A stretch of 64,000 nucleotides of DNA from an uncultured SAR116 cluster alpha proteobacterium (GCA_902593735.1 CACJJL010000001.1:124001-188000), one strand, 5' to 3'. Positions 1-10,111 are shown, counted from the stretch's first letter. Notes: a model not told the origin generated them from the sequence alone. Numbers and translations: made by a program.

Positions 1-1164
1 TGGTGCATCCTGAAGTGTGTAAGCACCCATTAGTTCAGTTTGCCCATAAAGTTGTCTAAGAGGTATACCCATTGCAAGAAAGAACTTAAATGTTTCAGGA
101 CCAATAGCAGATCCACCAGTAGCTGCAGATTTAACTTTGCTAAAGCCTAGTCTGTCTTTTAATGAAGAAAATAATAGTTTGTCCGCAAGAAAATCTCTTT
201 TTCCCTGATCAACGGCTTTTAATCCTCTTTCTACCATAGTATTAAATAACCACTGTGTTATTTTAGGGGCGTCTAAGATTCTTGATCTCATATCAGCTGC
301 AATTTGTTCCCATAATCTAGGAGCTCCAAGCATAAAGGTTGGCCCAACTTCTCGCATGTCTTCCATAGCAGTCTCAGGTCTTTCAGGAAAATTTACCTTC
401 ATTCCTCCAACAATATTAAAACCTACACCATAAGTTTGTTCCATTATCCATGGAAATGGAAGCACTGAAACGTACTCATCATCAACAGACTTTGGGTCAA
501 CTTTAAGATACCTTATCACATGTTCAATAAACTTAGCCCCTGGAAGCATCGCCAATTTAGGATTTGAAGTTGTTCCAGATGTAGTGCATAAAATAGCATT
601 TTTTTCACCTGAGATTTTCTCTACCATTTTATTGTATTTATTGGCGTCTTTCGAGGCAATCTCCTTCCCTTCCTCAATTAAATCAGACATGTCTGTAATT
701 TTTGGATCATTCAATTCTTTAAGACCACGACTATCTTCATAGAAAATATTGATTTGATTACTTTTAGGTCTTTTAATAGTCAATATTTTATCTACTTGTT
801 CTTGATCTTCTGCATAAACAAAGTTTACTTTTGCAGCATTTATTAAATAGCCTACTTCTTCATCTAGAGTGTCTCTATATATACCCAAGCTCATTCCACC
901 TAATGCTTGTGCGGCGATTTCAAAAAATAGCCAGGAAGGTTTGTTATCTCCAATTAAACCAATTACGTTACCTGACTTAAAGCCTCTTTTACCCAGACTA
1001 AGAGCTAAATATGAAACGTTATCATTATACTCTTTCCATGTAATTTCGTTCCAAATCCCTAAATCTTTATCCCTCAAAGCTACTGTATTTGGCATAGTTT
1101 CAGCTCTGTGTTTTAGAATTTTTGGAAGTGTGTCGTGAATATTTGTGTTTGGATAATTAGACAT
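1..1164 (-). CDS. AMP-dependent acyl-CoA synthetase, FadD-like (3' end cut by window)
   Basis: This is a real gene missing from the ORF track because it runs off the left edge. The minus strand is open for 388 codons from the ATG at 1164, preceded by AAGG five bases upstream. The product (MSNYPNTNIHDTLPKI...) has the adenylate-forming ligase layout. Its ATP-binding loop is TTSGTTSNPKLAML near residue 195, and the A5-type motif YGQTE lies near the cut end. It should activate a carboxylic acid, probably a medium or long fatty acid, to its CoA thioester in the cytosol. The loop departs from the usual TSGTTGxPKG at two glycines. The final C-terminal lid domain is outside the window. Family membership is secure, the substrate is not. 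Confidence 0.88.
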   Translation of the reverse strand, partial: MSNYPNTNIHDTLPKILKHRAETMPNTVALRDKDLGIWNEITWKEYNDNVSYLALSLGKRGFKSGNVIGLIGDNKPSWLFFEIAAQALGGMSLGIYRDTLDEEVGYLINAAKVNFVYAEDQEQVDKILTIKRPKSNQINIFYEDSRGLKELNDPKITDMSDLIEEGKEIASKDANKYNKMVEKISGEKNAILCTTSGTTSNPKLAMLPGAKFIEHVIRYLKVDPKSVDDEYVSVLPFPWIMEQTYGVGFNIVGGMKVNFPERPETAMEDMREVGPTFMLGAPRLWEQIAADMRSRILDAPKITQWLFNTMVERGLKAVDQGKRDFLADKLLFSSLKDRLGFSKVKSAATGGSAIGPETFKFFLAMGIPLRQLYGQTELMGAYTLQDAP

Positions 1165-1416
1165 GTCTACCTTTAACTTAACCTCATAAATATTAAAGTA
1201 ATTACTAACCTAGTAAATTACTCACAGTAAAAATAAATGATGAGATCAAACTTAGAAATAAGCAACCCCCCCCTATATAATTTATAGGCTATCCAAAAAA
1301 ACATTAAAATCAACATAAACTTAAATAAAAATTTAAAAAAAATATAATATTTACTTTCAATGACTTATTCAGCAAAAATACCATCTTTTTTTTATAAAAT
1401 TAAATTAATTTACTTG
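1165..1416. other. Intergenic spacer with poly-C tract and small inverted repeat
   Basis: This is a 252-base A/T-rich spacer between two minus-strand genes. It holds a run of eight C residues directly abutting a 6-bp inverted repeat (CCTATA-TAATT-TATAGG, 1272-1288). No open frame of note is visible. The AAGG Shine-Dalgarno of the downstream ligase lies at its left end. The repeat is followed by no T-run on the minus strand, so I do not call it a terminator. Confidence 0.4.
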
Positions 1417-3126
1417 TTAAATAAAAGAATCGTTTGTTGATTGAACTATTGATGCACCTTTAGTTACAATTTTGAAATGAGATTCAACTCTAGGCAAAAT
1501 ATGAAAATCAAAAAATTCAGCTGAGATAATTTTACTTTTTAGAAAATCATCATTTTGAGATTTTTCTGATAATTTTAATTTTGCTTTAACTTTTCCTTTA
1601 TGCATTAGCCATCCACCAATTAAATAGCCAAAACCCATCATGTAATCAAAACTAATACAAGATAGCATTTCAGCATCATCTCTATTTTCTAAAATAAAAT
1701 CTAGAGTATTTGATGTTAAGGCAATCATATTTGACATTTCTTGATTTTGTTCACAATCGACTTTGATTTCTTCTAATAATTCTTTTGCAGTTTTCCCATT
1801 ATCTCTAATAGTTTTCCTGAACATAAAGTCATTGGCTTGAATTGCATTAGTGCCCTCATATATCGGTAATATTCTTGCATCTCTCATATACTGAGCGGCC
1901 CCAGTTTCTTCAATGAAACCCATGCCCCCGTGAATTTGTAGTCCATTACTCGTAACTTCTTGTGCTAATTCAGTTGACCAACCTTTGATTATAGGAATCA
2001 AAAAACCTTCTTTTAATTTACATTTTTCATTGCCGTTATGCGCTCTTTCCATAATTTCGGATGAAACTAATATTAAAGCACGCATCGCCTCTGTAAGACT
2101 GCGCATGGATAAAAGCAGTCTTTTTACATCACCATGTCCTATTATTGGCGTGCCTTTTTCTCTGTTAATAGGAGTTCCTTGAATTCTTGAGTTTGCGTAC
2201 TCTAATGCTTTTTGTCTGGCAGCCTCAGAAATTGCCATCCCTTGAAGTCCTACGTCAAACCGTGCTCTGTTCATCATAATAAACATGTATTCAATGCCTC
2301 TACCTTCTTCTCCCAACATATAACCGATAGCGCCTGCATTCTCTCCGTAGGACATAACTGCTGTTGGGCTTGCTTTTATACCCATCTTATGTTCGATGGA
2401 TATGCATTTAAGATCATTTCTAATTGTATATTCACCACTTTCATCTTTTAGGAATTTTGGAATTATAAAAGTAGAAATACCTTTTATACCTTCAGGTGCG
2501 CCCTCAGTTCTTGCAAGGACTAGATGAATTATATTTTCTGACATATCATGTTCACCATAAGTGATATATATTTTTTGTCCTTTTATTCTCCAATTCTCAC
2601 CATCATGTTCAGCTTTAGTTTTTATTGTAGCTAGATCTGTTCCAGACTGAGGTTCTGTTAAATTCATAGTGCCTGTCCAGGCTCCAGAATTAAACTTGGG
2701 TAGATAAGTTTTTTTTTCTTCTTCTGTGCCTACAAGAGTAAATGCGTCAATTAATCCTTGAGTTAATAAGCTACATAACGCAAAAGACATATTCGCTCCA
2801 TGCCAATATTCATTAATTGCAGCGCTCATTCTAGCTGGTAGTCCCATACCATCATAATTAGAATCACTTGCTACTCCAATCCAGCCTCCCTTAGCAATTT
2901 CTGAAAAGGCATGACTAAATCCTTCAGGTGTTTCAACTTCGTGATCTTGCCGAAGAATAGGATTATTCTTATCACCAAAATGATTTAGAGGGGCTAAGTA
3001 ATTATCGGCCAGCTTTCCAGCCTCAGACAGAACTGCGTCAATTGTTGTATCATCAAGATCCTCATGAGCAGGCAAAAGGTTTTCTAAAACAAATTTTGTG
3101 TCCTCTAAAGGAGACGTGTAACCCAT
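1417..3126 (-). CDS. Acyl-CoA dehydrogenase, FadE/DmdC-like long form
   Basis: This 569-residue FAD enzyme oxidises an acyl-CoA to its 2-enoyl-CoA and passes electrons to electron-transfer flavoprotein. It belongs to the long (about 570-600 aa) acyl-CoA dehydrogenase family with an extra C-terminal domain. That family includes DmdC (methylmercaptopropionyl-CoA dehydrogenase) and general FadE paralogues. Visible landmarks are NLTEPQSGTDL near 155 (FAD/substrate loop), QIHGGMGFIEETGAAQYMRD near 400, and IYEGTNAIQ, which carries the expected catalytic glutamate. The GFIEETGAAQ form is more typical of the general paralogue than of canonical DmdC, so the DMSP role is only possible. It is divergent from an acyl-CoA ligase gene 76 bases away, which suggests co-regulation. 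Confidence 0.9.
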   Translation of the reverse strand: MGYTSPLEDTKFVLENLLPAHEDLDDTTIDAVLSEAGKLADNYLAPLNHFGDKNNPILRQDHEVETPEGFSHAFSEIAKGGWIGVASDSNYDGMGLPARMSAAINEYWHGANMSFALCSLLTQGLIDAFTLVGTEEEKKTYLPKFNSGAWTGTMNLTEPQSGTDLATIKTKAEHDGENWRIKGQKIYITYGEHDMSENIIHLVLARTEGAPEGIKGISTFIIPKFLKDESGEYTIRNDLKCISIEHKMGIKASPTAVMSYGENAGAIGYMLGEEGRGIEYMFIMMNRARFDVGLQGMAISEAARQKALEYANSRIQGTPINREKGTPIIGHGDVKRLLLSMRSLTEAMRALILVSSEIMERAHNGNEKCKLKEGFLIPIIKGWSTELAQEVTSNGLQIHGGMGFIEETGAAQYMRDARILPIYEGTNAIQANDFMFRKTIRDNGKTAKELLEEIKVDCEQNQEMSNMIALTSNTLDFILENRDDAEMLSCISFDYMMGFGYLIGGWLMHKGKVKAKLKLSEKSQNDDFLKSKIISAEFFDFHILPRVESHFKIVTKGASIVQSTNDSFI

Positions 3127-3202
3127 TTAAAACTCCGGTATATTTTCATAGTTGATAAAATCTAGCACTACTATTATGAATATTATTAGGAGGAAATCAA
3201 CT
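3127..3202. promoter_or_regulatory. Divergent intergenic region, acyl-CoA dehydrogenase / CoA ligase
   Basis: These 76 bases separate the divergent start codons of the dehydrogenase and the ligase. They include TAGGAGGAAATC just before the ligase ATG at 3203. Any promoters for both genes must sit here or inside the upstream 17 codons of the long ORF version. No confident -35/-10 pair is assigned. Confidence 0.4.
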
Positions 3203-4840
3203 ATGTCTGAAATAGAAAATGGTTTAAGTAAAAATAAAGCAAATTATGCCTCATTAAGTCCTTTATCATTTCTAGAAAGAACAAGAAAAACATTCCCAAA
3301 TCAAATTGCTATTGAATATAAAGATTATAAATTAACTTACCATCAAGCTGGTGAAAGATGTGAAGCATTAGCAGAATTTGTTAGAAATAAAAATTATGCT
3401 GACGGAAGTACAATCGCAGTAATGCTACCTAACATTCCAGTTATGTGGGAGTGTCATTTTGGTATACCGATGGCAACTGGTGTCTTGAACGCAATTAATA
3501 CAAGACTTGATAGTTTTACTGTTAGTTTTATTCTTGAACATGGAGAATCTAAAATGTTCATTTATGATTCTGAATATAGTCAAATAGTTGAGAAAGCCAT
3601 AGAGAATTTAAAAAATCCTCCATTATTAATTGAATATGTTGATAAAATTGCAGGTAATCAAAGGTCTGGTTTTGCAGAGAAATTTAACTGCATGGACTAT
3701 GAGACAGAATTAGAAAAATTTTTTGGTTTTAAATTTGAACATGTTTTGCCAACTGACGAGTGGAATTCAATCGCTTTGAATTACACCTCTGGAACAACGG
3801 GCAACCCAAAAGGAGTTGTTTATCACCATCGTGGCGCATACTTGAATGCCATTGGTAATACGCTTACCTGGGACTTACCAATGCACCCTAAGTATTTATG
3901 GACACTTCCTATGTTTCATTGCAATGGATGGTGCTTTCCTTGGACTATTACAGAAAGAGCAGGTACCCATGTTTGTTTAAGACAGCCAGCTGGAGAATTA
4001 ATTGTAGAGGCTTTTCAAAAACACAATATAACTCATTTGTGTGGAGCTCCAATTGTAATGCAAATGGTAGCGGATTATTTATTGCAAAATAAAATATCTC
4101 TTAAATCAAAAATTAAAATGATGACTGCTGGTGCTCCTCCTCCTGAGGCTGTTCTTAGTAAAATGGAGACCTGTGGTATCGAGGTCATTCATGTTTATGG
4201 CCTTACAGAAATTTATGGGCCTGCAGTTGTCTGTGCATGGCATCCAGAGTGGAGCCAATATGATTCTTCAGAACAAGCCAGATTAAAGGCAAGGCAAGGT
4301 GTTGTTTACTCTGTACAAGAAAATATGAAAATTATAGATCCTGAAACTAAAAAAGAAGTGCCAAAAGATGGAATATCACTAGGTGAAGTCTTTATAAGAG
4401 GTAATATAACAATGAAAGGTTACCTTAAAAACAAAAAAGCGACAGATGAAGCTTTTGAAGATGGTTGGTTTCACACAGGCGACCTAGGTGTCTGGTACGA
4501 TGACGGATACATACAACTCAAAGACAGATCAAAAGATATAATAATATCAGGAGGAGAAAACATATCCTCCATTGAAGTAGAGGACGCTATATATAAACAT
4601 CCTGATGTTATTGCAGTAGCAGTTGTCGCAAAAGAAGACGAAAAATGGGGTGAGACCCCTTGTGCATTTGTAGAATTAAGTGAAGGATCTCTAATTGGAG
4701 AAAATGAGTTAAGAGATCATTGTAAATCTCTATTAGCTGGCTTTAAAGTGCCAAGATATTTTAATTTTGTAGGGCTTCCGAAAACAAGCACAGGAAAAAT
4801 ACAAAAATTTAAACTAAGAGAACAAGCAAAACTTGTTTGA
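3203..4840 (+). CDS. Acyl-CoA synthetase (AMP-forming)
   Basis: This cytosolic adenylate-forming ligase makes an acyl-CoA. The ORF track starts at 3152, but the ATG at 3203 is preceded by an excellent AGGAGGA eight bases upstream, so the protein is about 545 aa beginning MSEIENGLSKNK. Motifs in order are YTSGTTGNPKGVVYHH (ATP loop), MFHCNGWCFPW, YGLTEIYGP, HTGDLGVW and the hinge SKDIIISGGENISS, ending KTSTGKIQKFKLRE with the catalytic C-terminal lysine. It resembles the short/medium-chain group that also contains DmdB-type ligases. Its pairing with the divergent acyl-CoA dehydrogenase suggests sequential activation and oxidation of one acid. It ends one base before the convergent oxidoreductase stop. 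Confidence 0.9.
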   Translation: MSEIENGLSKNKANYASLSPLSFLERTRKTFPNQIAIEYKDYKLTYHQAGERCEALAEFVRNKNYADGSTIAVMLPNIPVMWECHFGIPMATGVLNAINTRLDSFTVSFILEHGESKMFIYDSEYSQIVEKAIENLKNPPLLIEYVDKIAGNQRSGFAEKFNCMDYETELEKFFGFKFEHVLPTDEWNSIALNYTSGTTGNPKGVVYHHRGAYLNAIGNTLTWDLPMHPKYLWTLPMFHCNGWCFPWTITERAGTHVCLRQPAGELIVEAFQKHNITHLCGAPIVMQMVADYLLQNKISLKSKIKMMTAGAPPPEAVLSKMETCGIEVIHVYGLTEIYGPAVVCAWHPEWSQYDSSEQARLKARQGVVYSVQENMKIIDPETKKEVPKDGISLGEVFIRGNITMKGYLKNKKATDEAFEDGWFHTGDLGVWYDDGYIQLKDRSKDIIISGGENISSIEVEDAIYKHPDVIAVAVVAKEDEKWGETPCAFVELSEGSLIGENELRDHCKSLLAGFKVPRYFNFVGLPKTSTGKIQKFKLREQAKLV

Positions 4841-4841
4841 T

Positions 4842-7800
4842 TTAACTTACTTTTCTTAAATTCTGGTTATTTAGAATTTTATCAAAAGATTTGTCCCATT
4901 TTTCTTCAGCAATTTTTATATTTTTTTCTTTAACATGACCATACCCTTTTATTGATAAAGGTATATCAAGAAATTCGATAATTTTTTTATAATTATTATC
5001 ATTTAAAATTTCAGATATTTTATTAATAGTAGTGATAGTTTTTTGAGCCAAAGCACGTTCTTTTTTTCTTTCTGAGGTATATCCAAATATATCTAATTTT
5101 GTTCCTCTTAGAAATTTAAGATAAGACAATACTTTAAAAACTTTATATACCCAATGACCAAACCTTCTTTTAAGTAGATGACCTGTTTCAGGATCTTTTT
5201 TAGAGAACAAAGGTGGTGCTAGATAGTATTCTAATTTCGCGTTTTTATTTTCATTTAAAAAGGTTTGGGCAAAATCTCCGCTAGTATGTAATCTAGCAAC
5301 TTCGTATTCATCTTTGTATCTCATAGCTCTAAATAAAGTAAGAGCAGCTTTCCTGGATAGAGGTAATTCTTTTTCTGATTGATCTATTTGATTTTCTTTT
5401 TTAATTATTTTTTTGACATTAGAAAGAAAAATTTTGGAGTACTCTTTGTTTTGATATTTTTCAAGGATGCCAGAAAAATTATCTACATATTTATCTATTG
5501 ATATAATTTCAGACTTTTTTGAGTTTAAGCCAGCTAAGTTAAATACTGATTGAGGTTGTTCGCACAATAATCGTCCCCAATTGAAAGCCCTTAGGTTTTG
5601 TTCAATAGCCACTCCATTGAGTTCTATAGCTTTTTGCAGAGAATCAATATCTATAGGAAGAAGTTCTTTTTGAGCGGCTATTCCCAACATCATTATATTT
5701 GCAGAAACTGTATCGCCAACTAAAGCTTCAGCTAAGTTGGATATATCAATAAAGTCTATATTTTCAGTTTGAAGATGATTTTCTAAATGCTTTTTTAATA
5801 AGCTATCATCGACAACTGTACCTATGTGAACACCAGCAACTCCAACTGGTTCTACTCTGCCATTAATTATGGCATTTGTTCTAAAAGCATTCAATGTTCT
5901 GGTAATAGAAGGAGAAACTGACACAACAGCGTCACATCCTAAAAGCACGTCGGCTGTTTCGTTTGGAAGTCTTGCAGATCTGTCATAAAGTGATTTTTCT
6001 TTTCCAATTCTAATTTGACTTGTTACGGCTCCATTTTTTTGAGCTAATCCAGTAAAATTCATTGATTGTGCAAATAATCTATCAATTCGAGCAGCCATAA
6101 CTATTATGGCAGCGACAGTAGAGACACCTGTGCCACCTATGCCTGCCATTATTATATTTTGAATATTATTTAATTTTTTCTTAGGTTTTTTTAAGTCATT
6201 TATTATCTCTGGAATATCTGGGAACTTCTTTTTTTCTTTGATTGAAATACTACCAGCTTGCACACCTATAAAACTTGGACAAAATCCTTTTTTACAAGAA
6301 TAATCCTTATTACAAACACTTTGATCAATTTGTCTTTTAATTCCTTCTAAATGTTCAAAAGGTTTTACAGCTACGCAATTTGATTTTTCAGCACAGTCTC
6401 CACATCCCTCACAAACATCAGGATTGATATACATTTTTATATCTCGATCTTGAACATATCCCCTTTTTCGTCTTCTTCTAAGTTCTGTTGCACAAGTTTG
6501 CACATAAATTATTGCTGTAACTCCTGAGATTTCTCTTACTTCTTTTTGGATATTTATAAGTTCATCTCTATGAAATATTCCAACTTTGTCTGCAAATAAC
6601 TTTGTTTCTTTGAACTGTTCTGGTTCATCTGACACAACATAAATTTTTTTAACACCTTCTGCTGCAAGTTGTTTAGAAATTGCCCATGGAGTTGCTCCAC
6701 CAATGGCCTTTTGACCACCAGTCATTGCTACTGCATCATTGTAAAGAATTTTAAATGTTATGTTTACATTTGCTGAAACTGCTGCTCTTATTGCTAGAGA
6801 ACCAGAGTGAGCATATGTTCCGTCTCCAATATTTTGAAATGTATGTTTATGATTTGAAAATGGAGCTCTTCCTATCCAATGACCACCTTCCCCACCCATT
6901 TGACTGAAATTAGTTAATTTTTCAGGATGGAGAAAATATCCAATGGAGTGGCATCCAATGCCAATACCGACAACTTCTTCATCTGGTGTCTTTGTTCCTG
7001 AGTTGTGTGGACATCCCGCACAATACCAAGGTGTTCTTGAAACAACTGGTGGTAAATTTCCACCAATTGATTCTGATTTTGTTTTGGGAACATCAATGCT
7101 TATCGAAGAATGGACAGCTTTTTTTAGCAAACAATCTGCGATAATATCACTGGATAATTCTGATATCTTCGGAACTAACTCCTCTTTAGAGGAAGCATCT
7201 AACTTTCCAGATAATTGAGGTCTAGATTTGGAATTAAAAAGAATATGAGCAACTTGTTCTTCTACGATACTAGCTTTTTCTTCTATAACTAAAATTTCTT
7301 CAAAGTTTTTACAAAAATTAAATATTTCTTGGTCTATTAATGGCCAAGGAATTTTGCATGCAAATAGACCAATACCACTCCTTTCAGGATCTTTAATGCC
7401 AATCTTATCTAAAGCATCTATAGTTTCTGTAGTAGCTTTTCCAACAGAAATTATACCTAATGTTTTTTTTGTTGGATTAAATATCACATTATTAATTTTG
7501 TTTTGTTTAATAAAATCCTTAGACGCAGGTATTCTTCTTTTAATTAGCGCTGCTTCTCTATCTAAAGCTGGATCATGTCTATTGACATGAACATTAATTG
7601 GATTTTCCAACTTGGATGAAATAGGTCTTAATTGCCCGAGGTCAATCACAGAATTTGAATCAGCTGTATCACTTGTAATTTTGAGTGCAACACATACGCC
7701 TGCATGACGTGACAAGGCAAAAGCTTGCAGACCCATTGGTATAACTTCATCTACATTTGCTGGATAAAAAACTGGAATACCTGCAGAAATAAGAGATTGC

Positions 7801-8282
7801 TCTGATTGATATGCAATAGTAGAACTTTTTCCAATTGGATCGTCTGCAACTGCTAATACCATGCCTCCTTTCATTGAAACACCACCCATGTTTGCGTGTC
7901 TTAAAGCATCCATAGATCTATCTAAACCTGGCCCTTTCCCATACCACATTGAAAAAACACCATCTATTTGTGGTCTGTCGTATAAACCGAGCATTTGGGT
8001 TCCCCAAGCTGCAGTAGCAGCTAATTCCTCATTCACTGCTGGTTGAAAAATTATATTATGTTTTTCTAGATGTTTTTTTGATCTTCCAAGTTCTAAATCA
8101 AGTGTCCCAAGTGGTGATCCCGGGTATCCACTGACATAACCATGTGTTACTAATCCATTATCTTTGTCGAGTTTTGCTTGTTCGATTAAAAGACGTACTA
8201 GTGCTTGAACACCATTCATCAGTGCTAAATCATTGTCCTTAGTAAAACAATCGTCTAATCTAATGTTATCAATGTAATTCAA
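4842..8282 (-). CDS. Indolepyruvate ferredoxin oxidoreductase, fused subunits
   Basis: This 1146-aa enzyme is the fused alpha-beta form of indolepyruvate:ferredoxin oxidoreductase. It oxidatively decarboxylates aryl-pyruvates from aromatic amino acid transamination to arylacetyl-CoA, using TPP and Fe-S clusters. The N-terminal pyrimidine-binding domain shows GYVSGYPGSPLGTLD and VNEELAATAAWGTQ. The TPP domain has CAGCPHNSGTK near 400 and GDGTYAHSG. A ferredoxin-like segment near 640-690 has CEGCGDCAEKSNC and further cysteines. The gamma-type domain near 715-900 starts MAGIGGTGVSTVAAI. Length matches the aerobic proteobacterial fused family. It is divergent from a third CoA ligase, so aromatic amino acid degradation is a reasonable context. 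Confidence 0.93.
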   Translation of the reverse strand: MNYIDNIRLDDCFTKDNDLALMNGVQALVRLLIEQAKLDKDNGLVTHGYVSGYPGSPLGTLDLELGRSKKHLEKHNIIFQPAVNEELAATAAWGTQMLGLYDRPQIDGVFSMWYGKGPGLDRSMDALRHANMGGVSMKGGMVLAVADDPIGKSSTIAYQSEQSLISAGIPVFYPANVDEVIPMGLQAFALSRHAGVCVALKITSDTADSNSVIDLGQLRPISSKLENPINVHVNRHDPALDREAALIKRRIPASKDFIKQNKINNVIFNPTKKTLGIISVGKATTETIDALDKIGIKDPERSGIGLFACKIPWPLIDQEIFNFCKNFEEILVIEEKASIVEEQVAHILFNSKSRPQLSGKLDASSKEELVPKISELSSDIIADCLLKKAVHSSISIDVPKTKSESIGGNLPPVVSRTPWYCAGCPHNSGTKTPDEEVVGIGIGCHSIGYFLHPEKLTNFSQMGGEGGHWIGRAPFSNHKHTFQNIGDGTYAHSGSLAIRAAVSANVNITFKILYNDAVAMTGGQKAIGGATPWAISKQLAAEGVKKIYVVSDEPEQFKETKLFADKVGIFHRDELINIQKEVREISGVTAIIYVQTCATELRRRRKRGYVQDRDIKMYINPDVCEGCGDCAEKSNCVAVKPFEHLEGIKRQIDQSVCNKDYSCKKGFCPSFIGVQAGSISIKEKKKFPDIPEIINDLKKPKKKLNNIQNIIMAGIGGTGVSTVAAIIVMAARIDRLFAQSMNFTGLAQKNGAVTSQIRIGKEKSLYDRSARLPNETADVLLGCDAVVSVSPSITRTLNAFRTNAIINGRVEPVGVAGVHIGTVVDDSLLKKHLENHLQTENIDFIDISNLAEALVGDTVSANIMMLGIAAQKELLPIDIDSLQKAIELNGVAIEQNLRAFNWGRLLCEQPQSVFNLAGLNSKKSEIISIDKYVDNFSGILEKYQNKEYSKIFLSNVKKIIKKENQIDQSEKELPLSRKAALTLFRAMRYKDEYEVARLHTSGDFAQTFLNENKNAKLEYYLAPPLFSKKDPETGHLLKRRFGHWVYKVFKVLSYLKFLRGTKLDIFGYTSERKKERALAQKTITTINKISEILNDNNYKKIIEFLDIPLSIKGYGHVKEKNIKIAEEKWDKSFDKILNNQNLRKVS

Positions 8283-8378
8283 AGCTGACCCGATGTAATT
8301 TTGTTCATAATTAATTTAAATAATTAAAATGATTTTAACAAGTAGTAAGAATAATTTAAGGAAAGGTGATTATTTTTT
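8283..8378. promoter_or_regulatory. Divergent promoter region, oxidoreductase / CoA ligase
   Basis: This A/T-rich 96-base spacer lies between two divergent start codons. An AAAGGTGA Shine-Dalgarno lies nine bases before the plus-strand ATG. Promoters for both directions are expected here. No single -10 stands out enough to call. Confidence 0.4.
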
Positions 8379-10016
8379 ATGCTTAAAAAATTGAATAATT
8401 TTGAAGAGCTATTTTTATCATTTAAATGGAATATCCCAGAATTTTACAATATAGCGTCTGATACTGTTGACCAGGATATTTATCAAAATAGGATAGCATT
8501 AATTAATTTTTTACAAGACGGCAAGATAGAGGAATGGTCTTTTGTTGATATAAAAAGATATGCAAACAAACTTTCTAATGTTTTTGATCATTTTCATCTT
8601 GAGCCCAACGCAAGGGTTGGTATTATTTTAGGTCAATGTCCTGAAACTGCAATTGCACATATGGCTTGCTTCAAGTCTGGAAAAATTTCAATACCTTTAT
8701 TTAATTTATTTGGAACAGATGCATTACATTATCGTTTGTTGAATTCTAGGGCATCCTTGGTGATTTGCGATAATATTGGCTTAAATAAAATTTTTGAAAT
8801 TAAAGATAGATTACCAGATTTAAAAAAAATAATTTGTATAGATAGTAATGACGAAAAAAATAATGTTTTTAATTTTAAAAAGTTAATCGAAAAAGCTTCA
8901 GACAGTTATTCTACAAAAAAAACAAAAGCATCAGATCCCGCATTAATAATTTATACCTCTGGAACAACAGGAGGACCTAAAGGCGCTTTACTCCCTCATC
9001 GTTCATTATTAGGACATATACCTGGAGTAGAATTTCCTCATGAGTTTTTATCATCATCTGAACCGGTTACAGATTTATTTTGGACACCAGCTGACTGGGC
9101 ATGGATAGGTGGGTTGTTTGATGTACTTCTTCCAGCATGGCACTTTGGTATTCCTGTAGTCAGTTACAGATCTCAAAAATTTGATCCTGAATTTACTTTC
9201 GATTTAATATCTAAACTTGAAATAAAAAATACTTTCTTGCCACCTACTGCATTAAAAATGATGAAATCATTTAATCCATCTAAAACAGTAAAAAATTTGA
9301 AACTAAGAACTGTTGGTTCAGGTGGTGAAGCTCTAGGAGAAGATTTGCTAGAGTGGGGGAAAGAAATTTTAGGGGTTGGCATTAATGAATTTTATGGTCA
9401 AACAGAATGCAATTTAACAGTCTCAAATTGTGGTGCGATTATGCCAACTAAACAAGGCTCTATCGGAAAACCAGTTCCCGGACACGAAGTTAGGATAGTT
9501 GACTATAAGGGAGAATTTATTAAAGAACCTGGTTTAGACGGAGAAATTATAGTTAAATCTGATACCCCTGTGTCTTTTTTAAAATACTGGGAAAATGACG
9601 CGGCAACAAAAGAAAAGGTTAAAAATGGTTGGCTCTATACTGGTGATTTTGCTTATAAGGATGAGGAAGGTTATTTTTATTTTAAGGGTAGAGAAGATGA
9701 CATTATAAACACCTCAGGTTATAGGGTTGGACCAAGTGAAGTAGAAGACGCTATTCTCTCTCACCCTGAAGTGAGTATGGTTGCGGTAATTGGGGTTTCG
9801 GATAAATTAAGAGGTCAAATCATTAAGGCCTTTATTGTGACGGGTGATCAAAAAAATGTTTTAACACAAAATGATAAATTAAAACAATCTATACAAAATC
9901 ATGTTAAATTAAGGTTGGCTACTCATGAATATCCGCGACTTATAGAGTTTGTCTATGAATTACCTTTGACAACTACAGGAAAAATAATTCGTAAAGATTT
10001 AAGAGAAAATAATTAA
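8379..10016 (+). CDS. Acyl-CoA synthetase (AMP-forming), medium-chain/aryl type
   Basis: This 545-aa adenylate-forming ligase has the ATP loop YTSGTTGGPKGALLPHR near 190, the acyl-binding segment FWTPADWAWIGGL near 228, FYGQTECN near 345, YTGDFAYKDEEGYFYF near 425 and the hinge GREDDIINTSGYRVGP. It ends TTTGKIIRKDLREN with the catalytic lysine. The PADWAWIGGL segment is typical of the ACSM/acetyl-CoA synthetase-like branch, whose members act on short and medium or aromatic acids. Its position divergent from indolepyruvate ferredoxin oxidoreductase hints at an arylacetate or branched-acid substrate. That is inference only. Confidence 0.9.
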   Translation: MLKKLNNFEELFLSFKWNIPEFYNIASDTVDQDIYQNRIALINFLQDGKIEEWSFVDIKRYANKLSNVFDHFHLEPNARVGIILGQCPETAIAHMACFKSGKISIPLFNLFGTDALHYRLLNSRASLVICDNIGLNKIFEIKDRLPDLKKIICIDSNDEKNNVFNFKKLIEKASDSYSTKKTKASDPALIIYTSGTTGGPKGALLPHRSLLGHIPGVEFPHEFLSSSEPVTDLFWTPADWAWIGGLFDVLLPAWHFGIPVVSYRSQKFDPEFTFDLISKLEIKNTFLPPTALKMMKSFNPSKTVKNLKLRTVGSGGEALGEDLLEWGKEILGVGINEFYGQTECNLTVSNCGAIMPTKQGSIGKPVPGHEVRIVDYKGEFIKEPGLDGEIIVKSDTPVSFLKYWENDAATKEKVKNGWLYTGDFAYKDEEGYFYFKGREDDIINTSGYRVGPSEVEDAILSHPEVSMVAVIGVSDKLRGQIIKAFIVTGDQKNVLTQNDKLKQSIQNHVKLRLATHEYPRLIEFVYELPLTTTGKIIRKDLRENN

Positions 10017-10111
10017 TATTTTAAGATTAATTTTTACGGACTTTTAAATGTGTTTATCTCTAATATTTTTTTATAAGGTAAATTTATATTTTTAAGGTTT
10101 AAGAAATAAGC

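Noticed and set aside
869-1138. 89-aa plus-strand ORF at the left edge
   Set aside because: It is antisense to the FadD-like ligase, whose minus-strand frame carries clear ligase motifs.
1266-1288. Poly-C run followed by a hairpin as a possible terminator
   Set aside because: The stem is only 6 A/T-rich pairs and is not followed by a T-run on the transcribed strand.
1417-4840. Naming the pair as dmdC and dmdB outright
   Set aside because: The dehydrogenase has the GFIEETGAAQ form of general paralogues, and no dmdA or dmdD is adjacent, so a DMSP-specific name is not justified.
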